64,000 bases of DNA from Kitasatospora sp. SolWspMP-SS2h. GTDB lineage: Bacteria; Actinomycetota; Actinomycetes; Streptomycetales; Streptomycetaceae. Below the pieces are notes generated by a model. It had not been told where the DNA came from, did not search any database, and saw nothing but the letters and a program-made list of their open reading frames with translations. The position numbers and the translations under genes are program-made. Positions 1 through 7,902 of the stretch are shown one piece after another (within the stretch, counting starts at the first letter, position 1; every line of letters begins with the position of its first letter). The stretch is taken from the NCBI RefSeq assembly GCF_003259315.1, contig NZ_QLLT01000023.1, forward strand, positions 1-64,000, written 5' to 3'.

Positions 1-762
1 GTCAAGGACGTCGTGGCGGTGCCGATCTCCGCGCTGGCCGGCGACAACGTGGTCGAGCCCTCCGCCGCGATGGACTGGTACGGCGGCCCCACCCTGCTGG
101 AACACCTGGAGACCGTGCCCGTGGGCACCGACCCGGACGCCGAACCCGCCCGCTTCCCCGTCCAGTACGTCATCCGCCCGCAGAGCGAAGAACACCACGA
201 CTACCGCGGCTACGCCGGCCAACTCGCCTCCGGCGTCCTGCGCGTCGGCGACACCGTCACCGTCCAGCCCTCCGGCCACACCACCACCGTCGCGGCGATC
301 GACGCGCTCGGCACCCCCACCGAGATCGCCTGGGCCCCGCAGTCGGTGACCCTCCGCCTCGCCGACGACCTCGACATCTCCCGCGGCGACCTCATCGCGG
401 CCGGCCCGCCGCCCGCCCCCACCAAGGACGTCCAGGCCACCGTCTGCCACCTCAACGAGCGCCCCCTGCACGTCGGCGCGAAGGTGCTGCTCAAGCACAC
501 CACCCGCACCGTCCGCGCCCTCGTCAAGGACATCGGCTACCGCATCGACATCGACACCCTCCACCAACGCCCCGCCACCGACGGACTGCACGTCAACGAC
601 ATCGGCCACGTACTCCTGCGCACCGCCGAACCCCTGGCCCTCGACGACTACACCGACAACCGCCGCACCGGCTCGTTCATCCTGATCGACCCGGCCGACG
701 GCACCACCCTCACCGCCGGCATGGCCGGTTCGACCGCGGAGGAATGGACCCGCCATGCCTGA
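1..762 (+). CDS. cysN: Sulfate adenylyltransferase subunit 1 (CysN), C-terminal part; start lies before the window
   Basis: This is the C-terminal 253 codons of a translation-factor-like GTPase that works with CysD to make adenosine 5'-phosphosulfate from sulfate and ATP. The G domain lies upstream of the window. What is seen is the end of that domain (VPISALAGDNV, the SAL-type base-binding segment) and the two beta-barrel domains of the EF-Tu/CysN fold, with the CysN-typical FPVQYVIRP and DYRGYAGQ segments. The stop overlaps the start of the next gene by 8 bases, so translation is probably coupled. Its position at the head of a phosphonate cluster, rather than among sulfate-reduction genes, suggests a copy devoted to a specialised metabolite. 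The CysN identity is firm; the dedicated role is inference. Confidence 0.9.
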   Translation, partial: VKDVVAVPISALAGDNVVEPSAAMDWYGGPTLLEHLETVPVGTDPDAEPARFPVQYVIRPQSEEHHDYRGYAGQLASGVLRVGDTVTVQPSGHTTTVAAIDALGTPTEIAWAPQSVTLRLADDLDISRGDLIAAGPPPAPTKDVQATVCHLNERPLHVGAKVLLKHTTRTVRALVKDIGYRIDIDTLHQRPATDGLHVNDIGHVLLRTAEPLALDDYTDNRRTGSFILIDPADGTTLTAGMAGSTAEEWTRHA

Positions 763-2086
763 CGTCGATCTGTTCCGGCTGCTGGCCGGACTGGTGCTGC
801 TGCTGATGTCGGCGCACCTGCTGGGCAGGGTGTTCGCCCGCTTCCGCCAACCCCCGGTGATCGGTGAGATCGTCGGGGGTCTGTTGTTCGGGCCCTCGCT
901 GCTCGGCCTGCTGGCCCCGCACGCCCAGGGCTGGCTGTTCCCGCGGACCGGTCCGGCGGCGTCCGGGCTGGCGCTGGTCTACCAGCTCGGCACGCTGCTG
1001 CTGATGTTCCTGGCCGGGGCGCAGATGCGGGCGGTGTTCTCCCGGCGCGACGGCCGGACGGTGGGCCTGGTGGCCGTGGTCGGGATGGTGGTGCCGTTCG
1101 CCTTCGGGCTGGGGCTCGCGCCGTTCCTCGACCTGGGGCGGGTGGTCGGCCCGGCGGGGGACCGGGCGGCGCTGACCCTGGTGCTGGCCTGCGCGGTGGC
1201 GATCACCAGCATTCCGGTGATCTCCCGGATCATGCTCGACCTGGGCATCCTGGGCACCGACTTCGCCCGGGTGGTGCTCTCGGTGGCGGTCCTGGAGGAC
1301 ATCGCGCTCAACGTGGTGATCTCGGTGGCGCTCGGCATGGTCAACGACGGGCGGCACGACAGCTTCGGGGCGGCGGCGCTGCTCGGGGTCGGCGACGGCC
1401 CGGCCGCGCTGGTCTACCACGCGCTGGCGCCGCTGGTGCTGTTCGCGCTGATGGCGGCGGTCGGGGTGGCGGTGCGCCGCCGGACGGCCGTCGCGGGCCG
1501 CCGGGCGGGCGGGGTGGCCGTCCAGCTGTCGGCGGTGCTGGCGGCGTCCGCGGGCTGCCTGTTCGCCGGGATCACCCCGATGTACGGTGCCTTCCTGGTC
1601 GGCCTGGTGGCCGGCTGGGGCGGGGCGGTGCGGGGCGCGGCGGACGCGGGGGACGAGCCCGCGCGGGCGGTGCACACCTTCGCCGCGAACTTCTTCATCC
1701 CGGTGTACTTCGCCGTGGTGGGCCTGAAGCTCGACCTGGTGCACTCCTTCGACCCGCTGCTCACCGTGCTGTTCATCGCCTTCGCCTGCGTGGTGAAGGC
1801 GGGCAGCGTGTACGCGGGGGCCCGCTGGTCGGGCTGTCCGCCGGTGCGCTCGGCCAACCTGGCGGTGGCGATGAACGCCCGGGGCGGTCCGGGCATCGTC
1901 CTGGCCACCCTGGCGTACGACGCGGGCATCATCGACGCGACGCTGTTCACCACCCTGGTGCTGACCGCGGTCGTCACCTCGCTGATGGCCGGCGGCTGGC
2001 TCGAACGGGCGGTCTCCCGAGGGCAGTTGGCGACGGACCGGCCGGCGGCCGGGGAGCCGGTCGCGGTCCGGGCGGGTGCGGCATGA
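755..2086 (+). CDS. Cation/proton antiporter, CPA2 (Kef/NapA-like) family
   Basis: A 443-residue integral membrane protein with about 12 to 13 hydrophobic segments and no C-terminal nucleotide-binding domain. The N-terminus has the CPA2 pattern of a first helix followed by RQPPVIGEIVGGLLFGPSLLG, and a mid-protein helix carries ITSIPVISRIMLDLG, matching the core exchange region of Kef/NapA-type antiporters. It would exchange a monovalent cation for protons across the cytoplasmic membrane. It overlaps cysN by 8 bases and the next gene by 4 (ATGA), so the three form one translational unit. Its link to sulfate activation is unclear: it could support substrate or product transport, or self-protection. 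The family call is secure; the ion is unknown. Confidence 0.85.
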   Translation: MPDVDLFRLLAGLVLLLMSAHLLGRVFARFRQPPVIGEIVGGLLFGPSLLGLLAPHAQGWLFPRTGPAASGLALVYQLGTLLLMFLAGAQMRAVFSRRDGRTVGLVAVVGMVVPFAFGLGLAPFLDLGRVVGPAGDRAALTLVLACAVAITSIPVISRIMLDLGILGTDFARVVLSVAVLEDIALNVVISVALGMVNDGRHDSFGAAALLGVGDGPAALVYHALAPLVLFALMAAVGVAVRRRTAVAGRRAGGVAVQLSAVLAASAGCLFAGITPMYGAFLVGLVAGWGGAVRGAADAGDEPARAVHTFAANFFIPVYFAVVGLKLDLVHSFDPLLTVLFIAFACVVKAGSVYAGARWSGCPPVRSANLAVAMNARGGPGIVLATLAYDAGIIDATLFTTLVLTAVVTSLMAGGWLERAVSRGQLATDRPAAGEPVAVRAGAA

Positions 2087-2478
2087 GGCCGGTCCCCGTC
2101 TGCACCTGCCTGCCGGGCGCGACCCTCTGGCTGGCGGACGCCCGGGAGCACGACGCCGGGGCGGAGCTCGCCGCGCTGCTGTGCACCGGGCACCACCGCC
2201 GGGCCGAGTTCCTCCCGGCGTTCCCGCCGCTGCCGGGGGAGGACCCGGCCGGGGTCGTCCGGCGCACCGGGATGGTCGCCGAGATCCTCGCCCGCAACGG
2301 GGTCCTGGCGGTGGTGGCCGGCCCCGGCCCCGAGCCGTCCGGGCTGGCCGAGGTGCGCGAGCGCCACCGGCTGTCCGGCACCGCCTTCCTCGCCCCGGCC
2401 GCCGGGCCCGGCCCCGCGTCGACGGCCGACGCCCTGCTCGCCCTGCTCGGCGCGCACCACCTGGTCCGCCGCACCTGA
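2083..2478 (+). CDS. Degenerate adenylyl-sulfate-kinase-like protein lacking the P-loop
   Basis: A 131-residue protein, shorter than active CysC (about 170 to 200). It begins with GATLWLAD where APS kinases have VxLWFTG, but the following Walker A (GxSGSGKST) is replaced by an unrelated REHDAGAEL segment. Further on, VVRRTGMVAEILARNGVLAV matches the APS-kinase region NIRRVGEVAKLMxDAGLxVL, and SGLAEVRERH matches the part after it. The end of the kinase is missing. I read it as a relative of CysC that cannot bind ATP in the usual way, perhaps a binding or regulatory partner for the sulfate-activating enzymes. It overlaps the antiporter by 4 bases. The similarity was judged by eye, so a chance match is possible. 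Confidence 0.6.
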   Translation: MRPVPVCTCLPGATLWLADAREHDAGAELAALLCTGHHRRAEFLPAFPPLPGEDPAGVVRRTGMVAEILARNGVLAVVAGPGPEPSGLAEVRERHRLSGTAFLAPAAGPGPASTADALLALLGAHHLVRRT

Positions 2479-2503
2479 TCCCCCGTCCCAGGAGCCAGCA
2501 CCC

Positions 2504-3361
2504 GTGTTCGAAGAATTCGCCATCGACTGTTCCGGCCGCTCCGCCGAGGAGATCGAGGCCGCCACCCTCGCCTCGGTCGCCGCGCACCGGCTCGCCTACC
2601 TCCGCAACTTCCCGGTCGAGGTGGACCGCTACACCGCCCTGCTGTCCCGGCTCGGCGAGCTGTGCCCCAACTACGCGGCCGGCTCGACCAAGGCCGCGTA
2701 CGCGCTGCACGAGGCGATCAACGTGGTCCGCTGCCGGGCGCCGCAGGCCGAGGGGGTCGAGCGGGTCCAGGAGAAGGCCGGCTCGCTGCCCATGCACTCG
2801 GGCCGCTCCTTCGCCCGGCGCCGCCCGCTGTACCTGGCCATGCTGATGGCCGACCCGGGCTGGCAGGGCTTCGAGCCCGGCCGCAACGGGGAGTCCCTGC
2901 TGGTGCGCTGGGGCGACGTGCTGGCCGCGCTGCGCGAGCGCCACCCCGAGCACTGGGCCGAGGACCTGCGGCAGCTCACCGGCCTCGCGATGAGCTTCCC
3001 CGCCTCGCACCTCGACGAGGCGCCCTCCGAGCTGCCCTTCCTCTACCTGCCCGGCACCCCCCGGTACACCCCGGTGGCGGACGACTGCGCGGCCCGGCTG
3101 CCGCAGGACCTCGGGCGGCTGCGCAAGGCCGCCGGGGGGATCGAGGGCGGCGAGCGCTGGTTCGAGGCGGTCGAGCGCTTCCACGCCGCCGCCAACGACC
3201 CGGCCCTCCAGCAGGTGTACCTGATGCGCGCGGGCGACGTCGTGATCATCGACAACGACCGCCACGGGCACGGCCGGCAGTACGTGGTGGCGGCGCGGAC
3301 CGCCGCCGACGGCCGGACCGAGGTCAATCCGCGCACCATCTGGAGCGTCAACATCCAGTGA
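2504..3361 (+). CDS. 2-oxoglutarate/Fe(II) enzyme of the TauD/clavaminate-synthase superfamily with an HxG metal motif
   Basis: A 285-residue cytosolic enzyme with a GTG start and GGAG nine bases upstream. The superfamily core is visible: LPMHSGRSF (98-100 H-S-G) at the place of the iron-binding HxD/E, NGESLLV (129-134) matching the GGxSLLVD strand, and DNDRHGHGR (250-258), where H256 is the distal iron ligand and R258 binds 2-oxoglutarate. The carboxylate ligand (D or E) is replaced by G100. That substitution is the hallmark of Fe/2OG halogenases, which bind chloride in the vacant site. The overall pattern most resembles VioC/AsnO-type amino-acid hydroxylases. It is probably a tailoring enzyme of the phosphonate pathway; whether it halogenates, or does something else, is untested. 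Confidence 0.8.
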   Translation: MFEEFAIDCSGRSAEEIEAATLASVAAHRLAYLRNFPVEVDRYTALLSRLGELCPNYAAGSTKAAYALHEAINVVRCRAPQAEGVERVQEKAGSLPMHSGRSFARRRPLYLAMLMADPGWQGFEPGRNGESLLVRWGDVLAALRERHPEHWAEDLRQLTGLAMSFPASHLDEAPSELPFLYLPGTPRYTPVADDCAARLPQDLGRLRKAAGGIEGGERWFEAVERFHAAANDPALQQVYLMRAGDVVIIDNDRHGHGRQYVVAARTAADGRTEVNPRTIWSVNIQ

Positions 3362-3413
3362 CCCGAACCAGGTTCGGTCCACTTCCCGCCAACTCCCCAT
3401 TCTGGAAAGAGAC

Positions 3414-4463
3414 ATGAGCACGGTAATCACGAGCTGCACCCGTGGTGCGCAGGAGCTGCCGGAGCGGCCGACGGCCGTCGAGGGCACCGGCCGCGCCGGG
3501 GACCTGGTGATCGCCCGGGTGGTCCGGGTCGGCGCCTACCCGCGGGTCGAGAACGTCCACGGCCGGGACGTCCGGATCCGGGTCGGCGACGAGGTCGTCG
3601 GCGTGCTGGGCGACCGCCACTCCACCACGTCGATCTACGGCGGCCTGCCCGAGGACGGCCTGGCCGTCGGGGCCGGCACCCCCGCCGACCTGCTGGCGGT
3701 GGGCGGGGTGGTCGGCATCGCGGCCTCCTCCCCGTCCTCGCTGGGCACGGCCACCGCCCTGGAGCTGACCGGCCTCGCCGCCGGCCCGGACGGGCGGGTG
3801 CTGAGCCTGCGCCGGCGGGCCGCGGCCGAGGCCCCGGCCACCCCGGTGGTGTTCGTCGGCGGCACCGCCGCCGAGGTCGGCAAGACCACCTTCGCCGCGG
3901 CGCTGGTGCACCACCTGGCCGCCCGGTACGGGGTGCGGGTGGGCGTCACCAAGCTGGCCGGCACCGGCCGGCTCCGCGACCTGCTGACCCTCGCCGACGC
4001 GGGCGCCCACTGCGCCGCCGACTTCGTGGACGCGGGCCTGGCCACCACCTACGGCCACACCGCGGACACCGTGGTCGGCGCGGCCCGGCACCTGGCGGCC
4101 CGGCTGACCGGGGAGGGCGCCGAGATCGTCGTCGCCGAACTCGGCGGCGACCTGTGGGGCGCCGGCATCCCGGACATCCTGCGCGACCCCGGCCTGGTCG
4201 CCGCGGCCCGGGCGCTGGTCCTGGTGCCCTCCGACACCATGGCCTCGCTCGGCGCGGACACCTGGCTGACCCGCAACGGCATCACCGTCCCGCCGGTGCA
4301 CGGCGTCCCGCACCGCAACGTGATGGCCGCCCGGGAACGGGTCGGCCGGGGCATGGGCGTCGAGCTGGTCGACCCGCACGACGAGGGGGACCTGGACCGC
4401 CTGGTCACCGGCCTGCTGCTGCCCGCGCTGCCCGCCCGCGCCGTCCCGGCCGGCACCCGGTGA
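3414..4463 (+). CDS. P-loop NTPase-like protein of unknown function in the phosphonate cluster
   Basis: A 349-residue soluble protein. The first 130 residues form a beta-rich domain (VIARVVRVGAYPRVEN, VVGVLGDRHSTTSIYGG). The second half is a P-loop domain: FVGGTAAEVGKTTF is a Walker A of the form GTxxxVGKTT, followed by GVRVGVTKLAGTGR and a hydrophobic EIVVAELGGDLWG that could carry the Walker B function. The layout recalls DUF1611-type and MobB/dethiobiotin-synthetase-like P-loop proteins, so ATP-dependent activation of a small molecule is plausible. Its stop overlaps the ATP-grasp start by 4 bases (GTGA), suggesting that the two work as a pair. I do not recognise a characterised relative. 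Confidence 0.6.
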   Translation: MSTVITSCTRGAQELPERPTAVEGTGRAGDLVIARVVRVGAYPRVENVHGRDVRIRVGDEVVGVLGDRHSTTSIYGGLPEDGLAVGAGTPADLLAVGGVVGIAASSPSSLGTATALELTGLAAGPDGRVLSLRRRAAAEAPATPVVFVGGTAAEVGKTTFAAALVHHLAARYGVRVGVTKLAGTGRLRDLLTLADAGAHCAADFVDAGLATTYGHTADTVVGAARHLAARLTGEGAEIVVAELGGDLWGAGIPDILRDPGLVAAARALVLVPSDTMASLGADTWLTRNGITVPPVHGVPHRNVMAARERVGRGMGVELVDPHDEGDLDRLVTGLLLPALPARAVPAGTR

Positions 4464-5746
4464 GCGCCCCCGACCCGCACCTGGTGCTGCTGCTGGGCGC
4501 CGGCGGCATCTCCCCGGACGCCGCGCTGGCCTCCGCCCGGCGGGTGACCTCCGAGATCAGCGTGGTCTGGTACCAGGGCGGCCCGTCCGCCGCCGCGGCG
4601 CAGGCGCTGCGCACGGCCTGGAGTGCCGACTGCACCGGCGAGTGGCTGACCGTCGCCGACCACCTGACCGTCCCCGACCTGCTGGCGGAGCTGCACGCCC
4701 GCCGCCCGGTGCACGGCGTCGCCACCTTCGGCGAGCCGCTGATCGTGGCCCAGGCCGAGGCCCAGCGGCGGCTGGGCCTGCCCGGCAACCCGCCGGAGGC
4801 GGTCCGCACCGCGCAGTCCAAGCTGGCGCAGCGCCGCCGGCTGCGGGAGGCCGGCGTCGAGAGGATCCGCTTCCGGGAGGTCACCGGCGAGGCCGACCTC
4901 GCGGAGGCCGCCGCCGAGGTGGGCTTCCCCGCGGTGCTCAAGCCGGTGCACGGCGCGGCCAGCTTCCTGGTCGCCAAGGTCCACGACGAGGCTGAGCTGC
5001 GGGAGCGGCTGCGCGCCGCCCTGGACGCCTACCGCACCTCCCCGCTGTTCGACCCGGAGCCGCGGTTCGTCCTGGAGCAGCTGCTGGTCGGCGACGACTG
5101 GTACGGGCGGCCCGGGTTCGGCGACTACGTCAGCGTCGAGTCGCTGGTCGAGGACGGCCGGGTCCGGCACGTCGCGATCACCGACAAGCTCCCGCTCGAC
5201 GCGTTCGTCGAGACCGGCCACCTGATGCCCACCTCGCTGCCCGAGGAGCGCCGCCGCCAGGTGCTGGAGCACGCCGGGCGGGTTATCGCGGCGATGGGCA
5301 TCCGCTGGGGCGCCACCCACCTGGAGCTCAAGCTCACCCCGGACGGGCCCGCCTGCATCGAGCTGAACGCCCGGCTCGGCGGCCCGATCGGCCACCTGCT
5401 GCGGGCCTGCGCCGACACCGACATCGCGGCCGACGTCGTCCGGCTGGCGCTCGGCCGCCCGGCCGAGGGCGACTACCGGGCCGTCCGCCACGCGCTGTAC
5501 CGCTCGGTGCCGCCGCCCGCCGAGGCGGTCACCCTGGTCCGGCAGACCCCGCGCGAGGAGCTGCTGGCGGCCTTCCCGGAGCTGGTGTTCTGCAAGACCC
5601 GCTTCGCCCCCGGCGCCGAACTGCACCCGGACCGCCCGTACGGCGTCCTGACGTTCCTGCTGGCCGGCGAGGACCCGGCGCACTGCGCCGCGCTCGCCGA
5701 ACGGGTGCTGGCCGCCCACCGGGCCGAGTACGCCCCGCTCGGCTGA
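4460..5746 (+). CDS. ATP-grasp carboxylate-amine ligase
   Basis: A 428-residue ATP-grasp enzyme. The GTG at 4460 was chosen because it overlaps the preceding stop and gives the expected N-terminus (LVLLLGAGG). Visible features are the central PAVLKPVHGAASFLV nucleotide-binding strand-loop, the VSVESLVEDG metal/ATP strand and the C-terminal ACIELNARLGGPIG, whose E and N are the usual Mg-binding residues. Enzymes of this family activate a carboxylate as an acyl phosphate and join it to an amine, often making dipeptide-like natural products. Within this cluster a phosphonoacetate-amino-acid amide is a reasonable but unproven product. About 40 bases separate it from the decarboxylase genes. Confidence 0.85.
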   Translation: MSAPDPHLVLLLGAGGISPDAALASARRVTSEISVVWYQGGPSAAAAQALRTAWSADCTGEWLTVADHLTVPDLLAELHARRPVHGVATFGEPLIVAQAEAQRRLGLPGNPPEAVRTAQSKLAQRRRLREAGVERIRFREVTGEADLAEAAAEVGFPAVLKPVHGAASFLVAKVHDEAELRERLRAALDAYRTSPLFDPEPRFVLEQLLVGDDWYGRPGFGDYVSVESLVEDGRVRHVAITDKLPLDAFVETGHLMPTSLPEERRRQVLEHAGRVIAAMGIRWGATHLELKLTPDGPACIELNARLGGPIGHLLRACADTDIAADVVRLALGRPAEGDYRAVRHALYRSVPPPAEAVTLVRQTPREELLAAFPELVFCKTRFAPGAELHPDRPYGVLTFLLAGEDPAHCAALAERVLAAHRAEYAPLG

Positions 5747-5788
5747 GCCGGCCGCCCCCACCCCCGAACCGACCGACGGAAGGTCAAC

Positions 5789-6313
5789 ATGCACACGTCC
5801 AGCGCGGGCGGCACCACCGCCCGCGACCTGCTGCACAGCCTGGTCGACCACGGCTACACCCTGGCCACCGGCGTCCCCTGCAGCCTGCTGAACGGCGCGT
5901 TCCGGCTGCTGGAGGAGCCCGGCGACGACCCGCGGCTGGCCGCCCTGCGCTACCTGCCCGCCCCCCGCGAGGACAGCGCCGTCGGCGTCGCCTCGGGCGC
6001 GGTGGTCGCCGGCGAGCAGGCCGTGGTCCTGATGCAGAACTCCGGGCTCGGCTACTGCCTGAACGTGCTCACCTCGTTCAACCTGATCTACGACGTGCCG
6101 GTGCTGCTGGTGGTCAGCTGGCGCGGCCACGACGGCAACGACGCGGTCGAGCACGACGTGATCGGCGCCGAACTCCTCGCGCTGCTCGACCTGTTCAAGT
6201 TCCCCCACACCCTCCTCGACCCGGCCGACCCGGCCGGCTCGGTGGCCCGGGTGATCGACCAGATGAAGCGGGAGCAGCGCTGCGGCGTGCTCGTCGTCCG
6301 GGAAGGGATCTGA
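5789..6313 (+). CDS. Phosphonopyruvate decarboxylase, alpha (N-terminal) subunit
   Basis: A 174-residue protein with a GAAGG ribosome site, corresponding to the N-terminal pyrimidine-binding half of ThDP-dependent phosphonopyruvate decarboxylase. Features are DHGYTLATGVPCSLLN near the start, the conserved REDSAVGVASG with the cofactor-activating glutamate, and LMQNSGLGYCLN. It pairs with the next gene to convert phosphonopyruvate to phosphonoacetaldehyde and CO2, the step that pulls the unfavourable mutase reaction forward. The subunit split mirrors archaeal sulfopyruvate decarboxylase ComD/ComE; most phosphonate clusters carry one fused gene of about 370 to 400 residues. Because PEP mutase lies just downstream, phosphonopyruvate is the favoured substrate. 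The stop and the next start share one base (TGATG). Confidence 0.85.
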   Translation: MHTSSAGGTTARDLLHSLVDHGYTLATGVPCSLLNGAFRLLEEPGDDPRLAALRYLPAPREDSAVGVASGAVVAGEQAVVLMQNSGLGYCLNVLTSFNLIYDVPVLLVVSWRGHDGNDAVEHDVIGAELLALLDLFKFPHTLLDPADPAGSVARVIDQMKREQRCGVLVVREGI

Positions 6314-6912
6314 TGACCGACCACCTGCCCGCCCCCGGGCCCGCGCTGAGCCTCACCGAGGTGATCGGCGAACTGCTCGACCGCCACCCGGACGCCGTCG
6401 TGGTCTCCACCTGCGGGTTCACCAGCCGGGAGCTGTTCAACGCGGCCGACCGGCCGGAGAACTTCTACCTGGTCGGCTCGATGGGCATGGCCGCCCCGGT
6501 CGCCCTCGGCATCGCGCTGGCCCGCCCCGGCCGCACCGTCATCGCCCTGGACGGCGACGGCTCGCTGCTGATGAACCTCGGCGTGCTCCCGCTGGTCGCC
6601 GCGTCCGGCACCGAGCTGCTGCACGTGGTGGTCGACAACGGCATGCACGAGAGCACCGGCGGCCAACTCACCGTCCGACGCACCGACTTCGGCGCGCTGG
6701 CGCTGGCGGCCGGCTACCGGGCCGCCGTCCGGGTCGCCACCGCCGCCGAACTGCGCGCGGCCCGGCTCCCGGCCGGCCCGGTCCTGCTGCACGCCCTGAC
6801 CGGCCCCCGCGCCGGCGGCCCCGGGCGCCGGGTGACGCACACCCCGCAGGAGATCGTCGCGCGGGTCCACCGCGCCCTCAACCGTCCGGACGCGCTGCAG
6901 CCCGCGTCCTGA
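6313..6912 (+). CDS. Phosphonopyruvate decarboxylase, beta (C-terminal, ThDP-binding) subunit
   Basis: A 199-residue protein equal to the C-terminal half of the decarboxylase. It carries STCGFTSRELF and the SMGMAAPVALGIALARP segment typical of phosphonopyruvate and sulfopyruvate decarboxylases. The ThDP/Mg motif starts at GDGSLLMNLG and ends at VVDNGMHESTGGQ. Together with the alpha subunit it forms the complete active site at the subunit interface. It overlaps the alpha gene by one base, so the two should be made in equal amounts. A sulfopyruvate decarboxylase role is the main alternative, because CysN sits in the same cluster, but no sulfonate-forming enzyme is seen. Confidence 0.85.
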   Translation: MTDHLPAPGPALSLTEVIGELLDRHPDAVVVSTCGFTSRELFNAADRPENFYLVGSMGMAAPVALGIALARPGRTVIALDGDGSLLMNLGVLPLVAASGTELLHVVVDNGMHESTGGQLTVRRTDFGALALAAGYRAAVRVATAAELRAARLPAGPVLLHALTGPRAGGPGRRVTHTPQEIVARVHRALNRPDALQPAS

Positions 6913-6963
6913 CCCCGCCCCACCGTTCCCCCACTTCGTCCCGCCCCCTGAAGGAGCCCCCCC

Positions 6964-7857
6964 ATGTCCAAGAGCCGTACCCTGCGCGACGGCCTGAACG
7001 GTTCCGAGGTCATCCGCCTGGTGGGTGCGCACAGCGCACTGAGCGCCAAGCTCGGCCAGGACGCCGGCTTCGAGGCGATCTGGGCCAGCGGCCTGGAGAT
7101 CTCCGCCAGCCGCGCCCTGCCGGACGCCAACGTGCTGTCCATGGCCGAGTGCCTGGAGGCCGCCGCCCAGATCGCCGACGCGGTGGACGTCCCGGTGCTG
7201 GCCGACTGCGACTCCGGCTTCGGCGGCGTCGGCAACGTCGCCCACATGGTCCGCTCGTACCAGGCCCGCGGCCTGGCCGGCGTCTGCATCGAGGACAAGC
7301 AGTTCCCCAAGCTGAACAGCTTCGTCGAGGGCCACCAGGACCTCGCCCCGATCGGCGACTTCGCCGCGAAGATCACCGCCGCCAAGGAGGCCCGCACCGG
7401 CGAGGACTTCGTGGTGGTCGCCCGGATCGAGGCGTTCATCGCGGGCGCCGGCCTGGACGAGGCGCTGCGCCGCGCCACGGTGTACGAGGCGGCCGGCGCG
7501 GACGCGCTGCTGATCCACTCCAAGCTCTCCACCCCCGAGGAGGTCTTCGCCTTCCGCGCGGCCTACACCGGCGCGCTCCCGGTCATCGTCGTCCCGACCA
7601 CCTACCCGCAGGTCACCGCGGCCGAGCTGACCGAGCGCCGGTTCGGCGGCGTGATCTACGCCAACCAGGGGCTGCGCGCGGCGATCAGCGCCATGCGCGA
7701 CGTGCTCGGCCAGATCGGCGCGGCCGGCTCGACCCACGCCGTGGAGGGGTCCATCGCCACCCTCAAGGACGTCTTCGCCCTCCAGAACGTGGACGCGCTG
7801 CTCGCCCGCCAGGAGCGGCACGACGCGCTGACCGCCCAGTACGCCGCCCTCGGCTGA
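6964..7857 (+). CDS. Phosphoenolpyruvate phosphomutase (PepM), committed step of phosphonate synthesis
   Basis: A 297-residue alpha/beta-barrel enzyme of the isocitrate-lyase superfamily that rearranges phosphoenolpyruvate to phosphonopyruvate, forming the C-P bond. The diagnostic motif EDKQFPKLNS (110-119) fits EDKxFPKxNS exactly, which separates true mutases from methylisocitrate lyases and phosphonopyruvate hydrolases. Metal-binding DCDSGFG lies at 81-87, and VVARIEAFIAG and ADALLIHSK are also in place. The length is normal for the family. A strong GAAGGAG ribosome site precedes the ATG. It follows the decarboxylase genes and precedes the aldehyde dehydrogenase in one run of plus-strand genes. 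This is the most certain marker that the region makes a phosphonate. Confidence 0.95.
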   Translation: MSKSRTLRDGLNGSEVIRLVGAHSALSAKLGQDAGFEAIWASGLEISASRALPDANVLSMAECLEAAAQIADAVDVPVLADCDSGFGGVGNVAHMVRSYQARGLAGVCIEDKQFPKLNSFVEGHQDLAPIGDFAAKITAAKEARTGEDFVVVARIEAFIAGAGLDEALRRATVYEAAGADALLIHSKLSTPEEVFAFRAAYTGALPVIVVPTTYPQVTAAELTERRFGGVIYANQGLRAAISAMRDVLGQIGAAGSTHAVEGSIATLKDVFALQNVDALLARQERHDALTAQYAALG

Positions 7858-7902
7858 CCGAGCCGCTCCGCCCCGCCCCGCCCCGCCCACGAAGGGATCA
7901 CG

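Noticed and set aside
5789..6912. Sulfopyruvate decarboxylase (coenzyme M pathway)
   Set aside because: Kept only as an alternative: no sulfolactate or sulfopyruvate-forming gene is present, and PEP mutase supplies phosphonopyruvate.
6964..7857. Methylisocitrate lyase or phosphonopyruvate hydrolase identity for the mutase
   Set aside because: The exact EDKxFPKxNS motif and the adjacent decarboxylase genes fit PEP mutase.
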